From assembly GCA_964561495.1 (NCBI GenBank), contig CAZLPW010000032.1:1-21443 (forward strand): a stretch of 21,443 nucleotides of DNA, read 5' to 3'. The translations under genes were made by a program, and so were the position numbers. The DNA is from CAZLPW01 sp964561495. Lineage in GTDB: Bacteria > Fidelibacterota > Marinisomatia > Marinisomatales > UBA1611. The notes beneath the pieces are model-generated. The model searched no databases. It was not told the DNA's origin and was given only the letters and a program-made list of their open reading frames with translations. The stretch's first letter is position 1. Each line of letters starts with the position of its first letter. Below are positions 1-8,247 of the stretch, in pieces.

Positions 1-3000
1 CCTGCCGCCGCAGAGGTTGCACCAATGACTGTCCCATCAATCGCACCTGCGTCAATATCTACCTTACTTATATCTACCTCACCCGTACCATTTGGAGTTA
101 TCGCAATATTTCCATTCGACCCATCTGTTATTGTTATAGAACCCGTAGTAGAATTACCTGTCTGTAAGGTCAGATCCTGATCTCCATTTGAGGCAAATAC
201 TCCTGCAGCACTTCCTGTACCTCCTTTAACTATGCCATTAATAATAACCGTACCATTACTTGAATTAGTAATGGTCTCATCATTCTCTAATATAACTCCA
301 GCAGAGCCAGTCACATCTAAGCTAGTGCTTGCTGTAATTGTTGTAAAAGCCCCTGTTGATGCCGAACTCGCTCCTATGGCAGTACCATCGATTGCGCCAG
401 CATTAAGGTCTACATTACCACTGGCAGAGAGCGTTGAAAAAGCACCAGTTGAAGGCGTCCCCGCACCTATGGCGGTACCATCAATCGCGCCTGAGTTAAT
501 ATCTGCTTTACTCACAACAACACTCCCTGAGCCATTAGGGGTAACAGAAATATCACCATTCGATCCATTAGCAATCGTGATAGAGCCAGTGGTGCCGTTC
601 CCCGTCTTTAGGGTTACATCCTGATTCCCATTTGATACAAACTGACCAACGGCACTACCAGTCCCAACCTTTAAAATTCCATCTATCACAACGGTACCAT
701 TACTTGAATTAGTAATGGTCTCATCATTCTCTAATATAACTCCAGCAGAGCCAGTCACATCTAAGCTAGTGCTTGCAGTAACAGTCGCAAAAGCACCCCC
801 TGTTGCCGTAAGCGCTCCTGTTGATGGAGTATAATAAAGATCACCATCCATCTCTAGCGCATGCGCTCCAGTTGATGTACCTGCATCCGCAACGAATGTA
901 ATTAAATTGTTTTCTGATGTGCTTTCATTATCAGTAACTGTGGTCTGAGTAGCGCTTACCGCTGTCCAAGATAAATTTCCACTTCCATCAGTTTTCAAAA
1001 CTTGATTCGATGAGCCATCAGAATCAGGGAGTACCCATATTTTATCAGCACTTAAACTTGGTGCCTCAAACCCTACATAATTTGCTCCTTCATAAAACCT
1101 AAGTTCATTAGCGGATCCGTCAAGTGATACAGTTCCACTAATATTAACTGTATTATTTAAATCACCCGCGCCACTAGCAGAGAGCGTGGAAAAAGCGCCT
1201 GTTGATGCTGAACTTGCTCCTATGGCAGTACCATCGATTGCACCAGAGTTAAGATCTACATTACCACTAGCAGATAGGGTTGTAAAAGCACCTGACGAAG
1301 GTGTACCAGCACCTATGGCAGTTGCATCAATTGCACCGGAGTTAATATCTGCTTTACTTACGACCACACTGCCCGAACCGTTAGGTGTAATAGCGATATT
1401 TCCATTTGATCCATCCGTTATGGTAATAGAACCCGTAGTAGAGTTACCAGTCTGTAAGGTTACATCCTGATCACCATTTGAGGTAAACACTCCTGCAGCA
1501 CTACCTGTACCTCCCTTAACTATGCCGTTTATAATAACTGTACCATCAGTTTGGTTAGAGATGCTCTCATTATTATCAAAAACAATATCATTCCCTGTCA
1601 CTGTCAGGTCTCCACTAACTTTGGTTGTTGTTGCGGTGATTAGGACAGTCCCATCATTGGCATTGGTAATTGTTTCATCATTTTCTAGTATTATTCCTGT
1701 AGAACCTGTCACATCCAAGCTTGTACTTGCAGTTATTGTTGTAAAAGCACCAGATGAAGCCGAGCTTGACCCTATTGGACTTCCATCAACTGATCCACCT
1801 GAAATGGTCAAGTCATCAGCAACTTTATCATCTGCTATCGCTGTCGCTCGCCAGGTACCTGATGTAACTGTCCCCACGGTTGCTAAATTTGCGGCTGACG
1901 TTAATGATCCTGAATTACCCGTTGTAATTACCGTTCCTGTAGCATCAGGAAAGGTAATAGTCTTATCAGAGGAGCTTGGATCTGTTATTGCAAAAGATGT
2001 TTCATAAGCGTCAGCTGTTGCACCTTCAAAAACTAGAGGAGTGCCACCTGATAAGGTTCCTACGCTGGTAGCAGTAATAGTCGCCCACGATAATGTTCCA
2101 CTCCCATTAGTTTGTAAAACCTGATTAGAGGAACCATCAGAATCTGGTAATACCCAAATTTTGTCAGCACTTAAACTTGGTGCCTCAAACCCTACATAGT
2201 TGCCACCCTCATAAAACCTAAGCTCATTCGCAGAACCATCAAGCGATACTGTTCCACTCAAATTTACATCTCCATTTAAGTCTCCAGCTCCGCTAGCAGA
2301 CAAAGTTGTAAAAGCACCTGAAGATGCTGAACTTGCTCCTATCGGACCAGTTATACCCGAAAATGTCCCTGCTGCTGCAGAGTTTGCACCAATGACTGTT
2401 CCGTCAACAGCGCCACCATCANNNNNNNNNNNNNNNNNNNNNNNNNNNNNNNNNNNNNNNNNNNNNNNNNNNNNNNNNNNNNNNNNNNNNNNNNNNNNNN
2501 NNNNNNNNNNNNNNNNNNNNNTCGAACCATCCGTTATTGTAATTGATCCTGTAGTAGAGTTCCCCGTTTGAAGCGTCAGGTCTTGGTCTCCACTTGATGC
2601 AAAGACTCCAGCTGCGCTCCCAGTACCACCTTTTACAATACCATTAATAACTACTGTACCATCAGTTGAGTTTGTTATCGTTTCATCATTCTCTAAAATA
2701 ACACCAGCAGACCCAGTAACATCTACGCTTGTACTTGCAATAATAGACGCACCATTTAAAGTTGTAAATGCCCCTGCTGCTGCAGAGTTTGCACCAATGA
2801 CTGTTCCGTCAACAGCGCCACCATCAATATCTACTTTACTGATATCTACCTCACCAGTCCCATTAGGTGTGATGGATATATTCCCATTCGAACCATCCGT
2901 TATTGTAATTGATCCTGTAGTAGAGTTCCCCGTTTGAAGCGTTACATCATGATTACCTTCAGATGAAAAAACACCTGCTCCACTTCCTGTTCCAGTTTTA

Positions 3001-6000
3001 GCAGTACCATTAACATTTAAAACAATTGTTCCTGATTCGTCTGGAACCGTAAGAGTTCGATCTGCTGTTGGATCCGTAATGGTAAGTGTCATCTCATAAT
3101 CATCTCCAGTATCTCCTTCAAAAACAAGAGGCGTTGATCCTGTTAAAACGCCGACACTGTTTGCATTAACATCCGTCCATGATAATGAACCACTACCGTT
3201 GGTTTGTAAAATCTGGTTAGATGAACCATCACTTGTTGGAAGAGTCATTGCAACAGTGCCAAAACCAAGTGCGTCTGCATATGCAACTCCATCAATATAT
3301 AAATCTTTATACTGTTCAGATGATGTACCTAAGTCCTTTGAATTGCTTGTTGATGGTTTAACATCTCCAGATATAATAGCACCATCAACAGTGACAATCC
3401 CATTGGCAAATGTTAATAGGTCTGCGTCACTGGTGTGACCAATAGTTGCATTGTCTATTGAAATATTATCTACCACAGCTTTTGTTACTGCACTACTTGT
3501 ACCAAGGGCAACCGCATCAATAGTTCCAGAGTCAATATCCACTTTACTAATATCAACCTCACCTGTACCATTAGGTGTTATCGCAATATTTCCATTTGCT
3601 CCATCTGTTATTGTAATAGCTCCTGTAGTTGAATTTCCAGTCTGAAGGACTAGATCATGATCACTGTTAGAAGAAAACACACCTGCCTCGCTTCCAGTAC
3701 CCGCCTTTACAACCCCATTAATTACAACACTACCGTTATCGGCATTTGTAATTGTCTCATCATTCTCTAGTATTATCCCTGAAGAACCCGTCACATCTAA
3801 ACTCGTGCTGGCTGTAATTGTTGTAAAAGCACCAGTTGAAGCAGAGCTTGCGCCTATCGCGCTATTATTAATTGTTCCTCCTGATATAGTTAAATCATTA
3901 TCTATTTTTCCATCAGAAATTGAAGTCGCATTCCAAGTACCTGTAGTTATTGTACCAACTGATGATAAATTAGTTGCCGAGGTAAGTGATGTTGAATTGC
4001 CTGTCGTAATTACTGTGCCATCAACATTTGGAAAGGTAATAGTGCGATCAGCCGTCGGATCAACTGCCGCTAGTGTAGTTTCGTATGCATCATCTGTGGT
4101 TCCTTCTATCATTAGCGTTAAGTCTGTCGCATTCCCAGTTGTAATTAAAGTGCCGCTCGTGTTAGGAAAGGTAATTGTTCTATCATCAGTAGGGTCCGTA
4201 ACTGCAATTGAGATTTCATTCTCATCTGCACTCGCCCCCTCAAATACTAACGGAGTTCCACCAGATAAAATTCCTATACTATTGGCAGTAACATTTGTCC
4301 ATGATAGAGTTCCGCTTCCATTTGTTTTTAGTACCTGATTTGCGGATCCGTCCGATGTTGGCAAGGTTATGTTGTCCGAACCTAGCTCTAATACATCTAA
4401 GTTAGCTACTCCTGTTACAGTTAGATTACCACCTGTTGTTAAATTTCCTGCGATAGCAACTGTAGAATTACTTGATGTAGAATTTGGAGTAACCGTAAGG
4501 TGCGAGACATAGGTATCTGCATCATTTTTATCATTCCCAAAACTAAGAACTCCATTATCTGCTACATTTAGTTTCCAGGCATCACCTGGGTCATCACCCT
4601 CATCTGATTTTAATATAATTCCTAAATCTGCACCATCTCGATTAGCGAATATTTCTAGTGCGTTGTTATTTGCTTCATCATATTTCAATGTGATATCATT
4701 ATCTGTACCTAGAATGATTGAATCATCATCTCCTATGGACAGACTTGTTCCAACAACCAAATCATCAATCGTTCCTGAATCAATATCGACTTTTGTTATA
4801 TCAACCTCACCCGACCCCTGTGGTAAAATAGCAATATTTCCGTTCGGGCCATCAGTGATTGTAATGGAACCAGTTGTGCTATTCCCAGTCTTTAGTATTA
4901 CATCATTATCACCATTAGAAGAGAATATACCATCTGCACTTCCTGTACCCCCCTTAACAATCCCATTAATTAACACTGTTCCATCGACAGAATTTGTTAT
5001 GGTCTCATCATTTTCCAAAATCAAACCAGCTGCCCCAGTTATATCTACTTTTGATGAAGCAGTAATCTCTGTACCAGATATATTCCCTGTGACACCAAGG
5101 CCTCCACTAAGCGAAGTAGTATTGGCATTTATTAAAATCGTCCCATCAGTTGTGTTTGTTATGGTCTCATCATTTTCCAAAATCAAACCAGCTGCCCCAG
5201 TTATATCTACTTTTGATGAAGCAGTAATCTCTGTACCAGATAGTGTAGTAAACGCACCTGTCGATGGAGAGCTATCTCCAATTGGTGTAGTATTTATTGA
5301 GCCGCTAGTATTTGTCAAAAGAACAGTCCCGCTCTCATTAGGAAAAGTAATTGTCCTATCAGAAGTAGGGTCTGTTACTGCCAACGTTGTTTCATAAGAA
5401 TCGTCTGTATCTCCTTCGAGTATCAGAGGCTCTGCACCCGTTAGAGTACCAATCGTAGTTGCCTCAATTCCTGTTAAGTTTGAGCCGTCTCCAAAAAACT
5501 GCGTAGCGTTAACGTCTCCTGTTACAGTTACTTCACCAGCCCCTAATGTAATAAGATCTTCATCATTAATATGTCCTATATAGGTTCCATCAATCTTCAC
5601 AAAATCAACTGTTGCTTCGCTAATTGCATTATTAGAGCCCAAGCTGATTGCGTCAATGCTACCACCATCTATATCAACCTGATCAGCAAAAGCTGTTCCA
5701 TTAATGTATAAATTCTTAAACTTTTTTGCAGAAGTGCCTAGGTCGATATCATCATCAGTCTCTGGAACAATAGCACCATCTGCAAAACTTAATTGCGAAT
5801 TGCCATCTACAGCGACCTGGATGGTACCATCAATACTATTGGAGATACTTTCTTGATTACCAAAAAGAATATCGTTCCCAGCAATCTTCAGATCTCCAGA
5901 TAAAGAAAAAGAATCCGCTGTTACGCTTACGGTTCCATCTAACTCATTTGATATTTTTTCCTCATTCCCGAATGTAATATCATTCCCTTGAACCGTTAAA

Positions 6001-8189
6001 TCACCGCTGACTGAGGTTGTATCAGCTGTAATTAAAATATCCCCATCAGATGAGTTTGTAATGGTTTCATCATTCTCTAATATCAATCCACCAGATCCTG
6101 TTATATTTACACTTGTAGACGCTATTACTTCGGTTCCAGATAAATTAGTAAAAGCACCTGAGGATGTGCTATTTGAGCCAATGGGGCTTGAGTCTATTGT
6201 ACCATTATTTATCGTTAAGTTATTTGCAACATACGCGTCTGATACACCCGAGCCAGTAGTTAGAACAGTCCCACTTTCATTTGGAAAACTAATTGTTCGG
6301 TCTTCTGTTGGGTCTATTGCGTTTAAAGTTGTTTCAAAATCATTGATAGAAGATCCCTCCAAAACTATAGGTGCATTACCTGTCAATGTATCAACTATAG
6401 TAGCATTAATTCCTGTAAGGCTTGCACCATCCCCAACAAATGTGGTTGCAGTAATACTACCACTTGTTGTCAAATTATCATTCCCAAAGTTGATAGTATC
6501 AGATGAAGAAGCTATGGACCCATCACTTATTGTAATATTTCCTACCGAAGAGCCTGGGCTCATAGTCGCAACACCAGTATTTATCCTACCAGTAGTTGTT
6601 AGGTTTTCATCACCAAATGAAATTGCCCCACTGGCGCTTGTCAAACTCCCATCAGCTAAGGTTAGATTCCCTATAGTTGACCCGCTTGAAAGACTAGTCG
6701 TACCTGCATTAAGAGAACCTGTTGTAGTGATATCCTCATCTTCAAATGATATAGCACCAGTTGAACTTGTTATAATACCATCAGATAAAACCGTATTTCC
6801 TACAGTTAAGGTTCCTGATGTCAAAATATCCTCATCGCCGAATGATATGGTGCCACTCGTATCATTAATAACACCTGAAGATATATTTGTTGAACCCACG
6901 GTAATATTTCCAGTAGTTGAAAGGTTTTCATCTTCAAACGAAATAGCGCCATTAAAATCTGTGATAGAGCCATCTTTTAAATTCAAAGTCCCTATATAGG
7001 AGTCACTCCCAAAAGTTGAAGCACCAGCCAATACACTCCCTGAGGTAATAAGATCTTCATCATTAAATGAAATCCTATTGGTTGAAGATGTTATAACCTC
7101 AGACCCAATACTAACCGAACCAACATTTATATCAGTAAAATTACCTGTTCCAATATTGATACTGCCACTATCTTGGAGAGCCATACTGCCCAGACCAAGA
7201 GAACTGCGAGCAAGCGAGTCACTCTCTACCGTCCATGTGGAGCCATCTGAAACAATAAAATTACCATCACCTTGCTGAAGATTAGATATTGTTTCCAAAT
7301 CATCATGAGTCCCACCAAAACTATTTGCAATGATGGTACCGTCAACCTTAATTGTGTCTTGACCCAGGTCCATTAGATCTGGATTATTAATGTGACCAAG
7401 GTTTGATCCCTTCAAAGTGATTGTACTATCCAAAATAATAGAAGCCCCAGCCCATGACCCGGGAACTATATTAACATCTCCCTGAGATGTAATAAGATCA
7501 ATATCTCCACTTCCAGAAATAATATTATCAGCAGTAATCTCACTAGGTCTTCCCCAAGCACCAGAGCCAACTCCATCAGATATCCATGTTTGCCCACTAT
7601 CACCAGCTGACGTTATTCCAAACTCAATTTTATCTGAGGACAGGATACCATCTTCTACTAAATCTGTAAGGCTTGTATCAATTTTTTGATAGGTGCCTTC
7701 AAGATCAGGTAAATTATTTAAATCATCATAGTTAGCCGTCCTTGCAAAAGATGAGGTATCTGATAAAATAGAATACAAAACAGATGTCATTTGTATTCTT
7801 GGAGATAGTGTTACCCCATCGACTGTAAGATCAAGATAAGCAGCCTCAGGAATAAATTCAAATTCTTCAGTTTTTCCAAGTATAGCACTCAAAATTCCAT
7901 TTTGCAGACTTACCATTTGAGTTTCAACCCATACTGGATCACCTCCCTCTAGTGAGCTAAACAACCGAAACTTTATCTCATAATTACCATCAGAAATTGG
8001 GCTCCCATCCGATTTTGATAACAAGCCCTGATAAGAAACGAGCCGCGGAACCGTTGCACCAGCAGCATTGGTTTTTAATGCTGTGAAATTGATCGTTTGA
8101 TTTTTGCTAACAAAATGTTTTTGGGCATTTCTTTTTTGACCAAAAATAATTGCAAAAATTAAAACAAATAAGAATGGGTATTTTTTCAT
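1..8189 (-). CDS. Giant exported modular repeat protein (adhesin/fibre-like), C-terminus beyond window
   Basis: The gene starts at ATG 8189-8187, six bases after an AAGGAG ribosome binding site, and stays in one frame to base 1 (about 2729 codons), including across the N-gap. Residues about 1-25 look like a signal peptide (MKKYPFLFVLIFAIIFG). Residues about 35-125 form an N-terminal domain with VPRLVSYQGLL and NGILSAILG, a type I recall from exported proteins of Bacteroidota, Ignavibacteria and Marinimicrobia. The rest is Thr/Ser/Gly/Asp/Asn-rich and almost free of Cys: a short-period array (about 7110-6470), GNDITFGNEE-type units (about 6090-5830), then long modules with LQTGNSTTGSITITDGSNGN, GEVDISKVDID and ILENDETITN. 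Seven ITDG-type copies at different positions share one frame, supporting a real coding sequence. It probably forms a long beta-rich surface fibre; tail-fibre-like text suggests a phage-related repeat origin. Function and C-terminal anchor are unknown. Plus-strand open frames here are its shadows. Confidence 0.88.
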   Translation of the reverse strand, partial: MKKYPFLFVLIFAIIFGQKRNAQKHFVSKNQTINFTALKTNAAGATVPRLVSYQGLLSKSDGSPISDGNYEIKFRLFSSLEGGDPVWVETQMVSLQNGILSAILGKTEEFEFIPEAAYLDLTVDGVTLSPRIQMTSVLYSILSDTSSFARTANYDDLNNLPDLEGTYQKIDTSLTDLVEDGILSSDKIEFGITSAGDSGQTWISDGVGSGAWGRPSEITADNIISGSGDIDLITSQGDVNIVPGSWAGASIILDSTITLKGSNLGHINNPDLMDLGQDTIKVDGTIIANSFGGTHDDLETISNLQQGDGNFIVSDGSTWTVESDSLARSSLGLGSMALQDSGSINIGTGNFTDINVGSVSIGSEVITSSTNRISFNDEDLITSGSVLAGASTFGSDSYIGTLNLKDGSITDFNGAISFEDENLSTTGNITVGSTNISSGVINDTSGTISFGDEDILTSGTLTVGNTVLSDGIITSSTGAISFEDEDITTTGSLNAGTTSLSSGSTIGNLTLADGSLTSASGAISFGDENLTTTGRINTGVATMSPGSSVGNITISDGSIASSSDTINFGNDNLTTSGSITATTFVGDGASLTGINATIVDTLTGNAPIVLEGSSINDFETTLNAIDPTEDRTISFPNESGTVLTTGSGVSDAYVANNLTINNGTIDSSPIGSNSTSSGAFTNLSGTEVIASTSVNITGSGGLILENDETITNSSDGDILITADTTSVSGDLTVQGNDITFGNEEKISNELDGTVSVTADSFSLSGDLKIAGNDILFGNQESISNSIDGTIQVAVDGNSQLSFADGAIVPETDDDIDLGTSAKKFKNLYINGTAFADQVDIDGGSIDAISLGSNNAISEATVDFVKIDGTYIGHINDEDLITLGAGEVTVTGDVNATQFFGDGSNLTGIEATTIGTLTGAEPLILEGDTDDSYETTLAVTDPTSDRTITFPNESGTVLLTNTSGSINTTPIGDSSPSTGAFTTLSGTEITASSKVDITGAAGLILENDETITNTTDGTILINANTTSLSGGLGVTGNISGTEITASSKVDITGAAGLILENDETITNSVDGTVLINGIVKGGTGSADGIFSSNGDNDVILKTGNSTTGSITITDGPNGNIAILPQGSGEVDITKVDIDSGTIDDLVVGTSLSIGDDDSIILGTDNDITLKYDEANNNALEIFANRDGADLGIILKSDEGDDPGDAWKLNVADNGVLSFGNDKNDADTYVSHLTVTPNSTSSNSTVAIAGNLTTGGNLTVTGVANLDVLELGSDNITLPTSDGSANQVLKTNGSGTLSWTNVTANSIGILSGGTPLVFEGASADENEISIAVTDPTDDRTITFPNTSGTLITTGNATDLTLMIEGTTDDAYETTLAAVDPTADRTITFPNVDGTVITTGNSTSLTSATNLSSVGTITTGTWNATSISDGKIDNDLTISGGTINNSAIGASSASTGAFTTITASTSLDVTGSSGIILENDETITNADNGSVVINGVVKAGTGSEAGVFSSNSDHDLVLQTGNSTTGAITITDGANGNIAITPNGTGEVDISKVDIDSGTIDAVALGTSSAVTKAVVDNISIDNATIGHTSDADLLTFANGIVTVDGAIISGDVKPSTSNSKDLGTSSEQYKDLYIDGVAYADALGFGTVAMTLPTSDGSSNQILQTNGSGSLSWTDVNANSVGVLTGSTPLVFEGDTGDDYEMTLTITDPTADRTLTVPDESGTIVLNVNGTAKTGTGSGAGVFSSEGNHDVTLQTGNSTTGSITITDGSNGNISITPNGTGEVDISKVDIDGGAVDGTVIGANSAAAGAFTTLNGASIIASTSVDVTGSAGVILENDETITNSTDGTVVINGIVKGGTGSAAGVFASSGDQDLTLQTGNSTTGSITITDGSXXXXXXXXXXXXXXXXXXXXXXXXXXXXXXXXXXDGGAVDGTVIGANSAAAGTFSGITGPIGASSASSGAFTTLSASGAGDLNGDVNLSGTVSLDGSANELRFYEGGNYVGFEAPSLSADKIWVLPDSDGSSNQVLQTNGSGTLSWATITATSVGTLSGGTPLVFEGATADAYETSFAITDPSSSDKTITFPDATGTVITTGNSGSLTSAANLATVGTVTSGTWRATAIADDKVADDLTISGGSVDGSPIGSSSASSGAFTTITASTSLDVTGSTGIILENDETITNANDGTVLITATTTKVSGDLTVTGNDIVFDNNESISNQTDGTVIINGIVKGGTGSAAGVFTSNGDQDVTLQTGNSTTGSITITDGSNGNIAITPNGSGSVVVSKADINSGAIDATAIGAGTPSSGAFTTLSASGNVDLNSGAIDGTAIGASSASTGAFSTLSASGAGDLNNTVNISGTVSLDGSANELRFYEGANYVGFEAPSLSADKIWVLPDSDGSSNQVLKTDGSGNLSWTAVSATQTTVTDNESTSENNLITFVADAGTSTGAHALEMDGDLYYTPSTGALTATGGAFATVTASTSLDVTGSAGVILENDETITNSSNGTVVIDGILKVGTGSAVGQFVSNGNQDVTLKTGNGTTGSITIANGSNGDISVTPNGSGSVVVSKADINSGAIDGTAIGAGTPSTGAFSTLSASGNVDLNAGAIDGTAIGASSASTGAFTTITASTSLDVTGSAGVILENDETITNSSNGTVIINGIVKGGTGSAAGVFASNGDQDLTLQTGNSTTGSITITDGSNGNIAITPNGTGEVDISKVDIDAGAIDGTVIGATSAAA
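250..332 (-). repeat. Perfect 83-bp direct repeat, copy A
   Basis: Identical base for base to 694-776, offset 444 bp (148 codons). It encodes the ASTSLDVTGSAGVILENDETITN-type segment of the giant repeat protein, split here across the module boundary. Perfect identity in a region where other modules have diverged points to recent duplication or gene conversion. Confidence 0.9.
694..776 (-). repeat. Perfect 83-bp direct repeat, copy B
   Basis: Second copy of the sequence at 250-332. The flanking bases differ at both ends (C versus G at the left edge, T versus A at the right), so the limits are exact. Confidence 0.9.
966..4301 (-). repeat. Higher-order repeat of about 1.1 kb marked by a GSG-LSW module
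   Basis: Four copies of a module reading SDGSxNQxLxTNGSGxLSW occur, with the tryptophan codon at 966-968, 2085-2087, 3177-3179 and 4299-4301. The spacings are 1119, 1092 (this one contains the N-gap) and 1122 bp, about 364-374 codons. Copies 1 and 2 are each preceded (minus strand) by a matching segment with LSADKIWVLPDSDGS, at about 1036 and 2156. This shows a longer unit above the shorter ITDG modules. Confidence 0.75.
2422..2521. other. Assembly gap of exactly 100 N inside the giant repeat gene
   Basis: The run is exactly 100 N, the conventional length for a gap of unknown size. The sequence just left of the gap (to 2421) matches the text ending at 2826, and the sequence just right of it (from 2522) matches the text starting at 2888. 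In that intact copy the interval is 61 bp. Both 61 and 100 leave the same remainder on division by three, so the frame fits either way. The gap is therefore best read as a repeat-induced assembly break; the missing piece could be about 61 bp or could hide extra modules. Confidence 0.95.
4993..5080 (-). repeat. Perfect 88-bp direct repeat, copy A
   Basis: Identical to 5155-5242, offset 162 bp (54 codons). It encodes GTEITASSKVDITGAAG plus LILENDETITN of the giant protein. The 74-bp spacer between copies encodes a different segment. Confidence 0.9.
5155..5242 (-). repeat. Perfect 88-bp direct repeat, copy B
   Basis: Second copy of 4993-5080, in the same reading frame. Recombination between the two would remove or add exactly 54 codons without a frameshift. 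Confidence 0.9.
5830..6095 (-). repeat. GNDITFGNEE-type degenerate repeat units in the giant protein
   Basis: Two to three units read GDLTVQGNDITFGNEEKISN then a DGTVSV/DGTIQV stretch, and the ILENDETITN unit at about 6070 appears to be a relative. The units are about 32 residues apart and link the short-period array (higher coordinates) to the long modules (lower coordinates). Confidence 0.6.
6470..7110 (-). repeat. Short-period repeat array (about 32-43 residues) in the giant protein
   Basis: Six units carry a core of the form I-S-F-x-D-E-x-L/I-T-T-S/T-G, with cores near 7060, 6940, 6840, 6740, 6615 and 6485, so unit length is about 96-129 bp. Between cores the text reads like LSSGSTIGNLTLADGSLTS. 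The regular spacing and alternating pattern suggest beta-solenoid or beta-fibre folding; this is inferred from composition only. Confidence 0.7.
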
Positions 8190-8195
8190 AATAAT

Positions 8196-8216
8196 CTCCT
8201 TCTGTGCTCTAGCACA
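8196..8216 (-). promoter_or_regulatory. Strong ribosome binding site with adjacent dyad before the giant gene
   Basis: On the minus strand AAGGAG (8201-8196) lies six bases before the ATG at 8189, the strongest Shine-Dalgarno in the window. Directly upstream is the inverted repeat TGTGCT-AG-AGCACA (8216-8203), with perfect 6-bp arms and a 2-bp centre. The pairing fits a DNA-binding dyad better than an RNA hairpin because the centre is so short. A role in controlling the giant gene apart from the operon is possible but unproven. Confidence 0.55.
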
Positions 8217-8247
8217 TAGATTTGAAATTGTTTTAAATATTTAACCA

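Larger units (their letters stand above)
54..4860 (-). repeat. Dispersed long modules in the giant protein (seven ITDG-type copies)
   Basis: A module reading GNSTTGSITITDGSNGN followed by GEVDISKVDID recurs. Taking the residue after DG as reference, copies have their codon at 117-119, 561-563, 1407-1409, 2523-2525, 2889-2891, 3597-3599 and 4845-4847. Spacings are 444, 846, 1116 (contains the gap), 366, 708 and 1248 bp, all multiples of three. Copies at 561 and 1407 are a variant with S-K-A-D-I-N in place of S-K-V-D-I-D. The modules are divergent rather than one tandem unit, so the array has grown by duplication plus drift. Confidence 0.85.

Noticed and set aside
4993..5242. Insertion-sequence ends or target duplications
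   Set aside because: The copies are direct, coding, in frame, and there is no transposase or terminal inverted repeat between or around them.
1..5250. CRISPR-like array because of many repeated segments
   Set aside because: Repeats are 80-90 bp or longer, lie in one reading frame at multiples of three, and the spacers are themselves coding modules.
232..7278. Series of plus-strand open frames rich in Val/Pro/Ile/Ser across the left third
   Set aside because: They are antisense shadows of the single continuous minus-strand repeat gene. They have no ribosome binding sites, are broken at irregular places, and repeat exactly where the minus-strand modules repeat.
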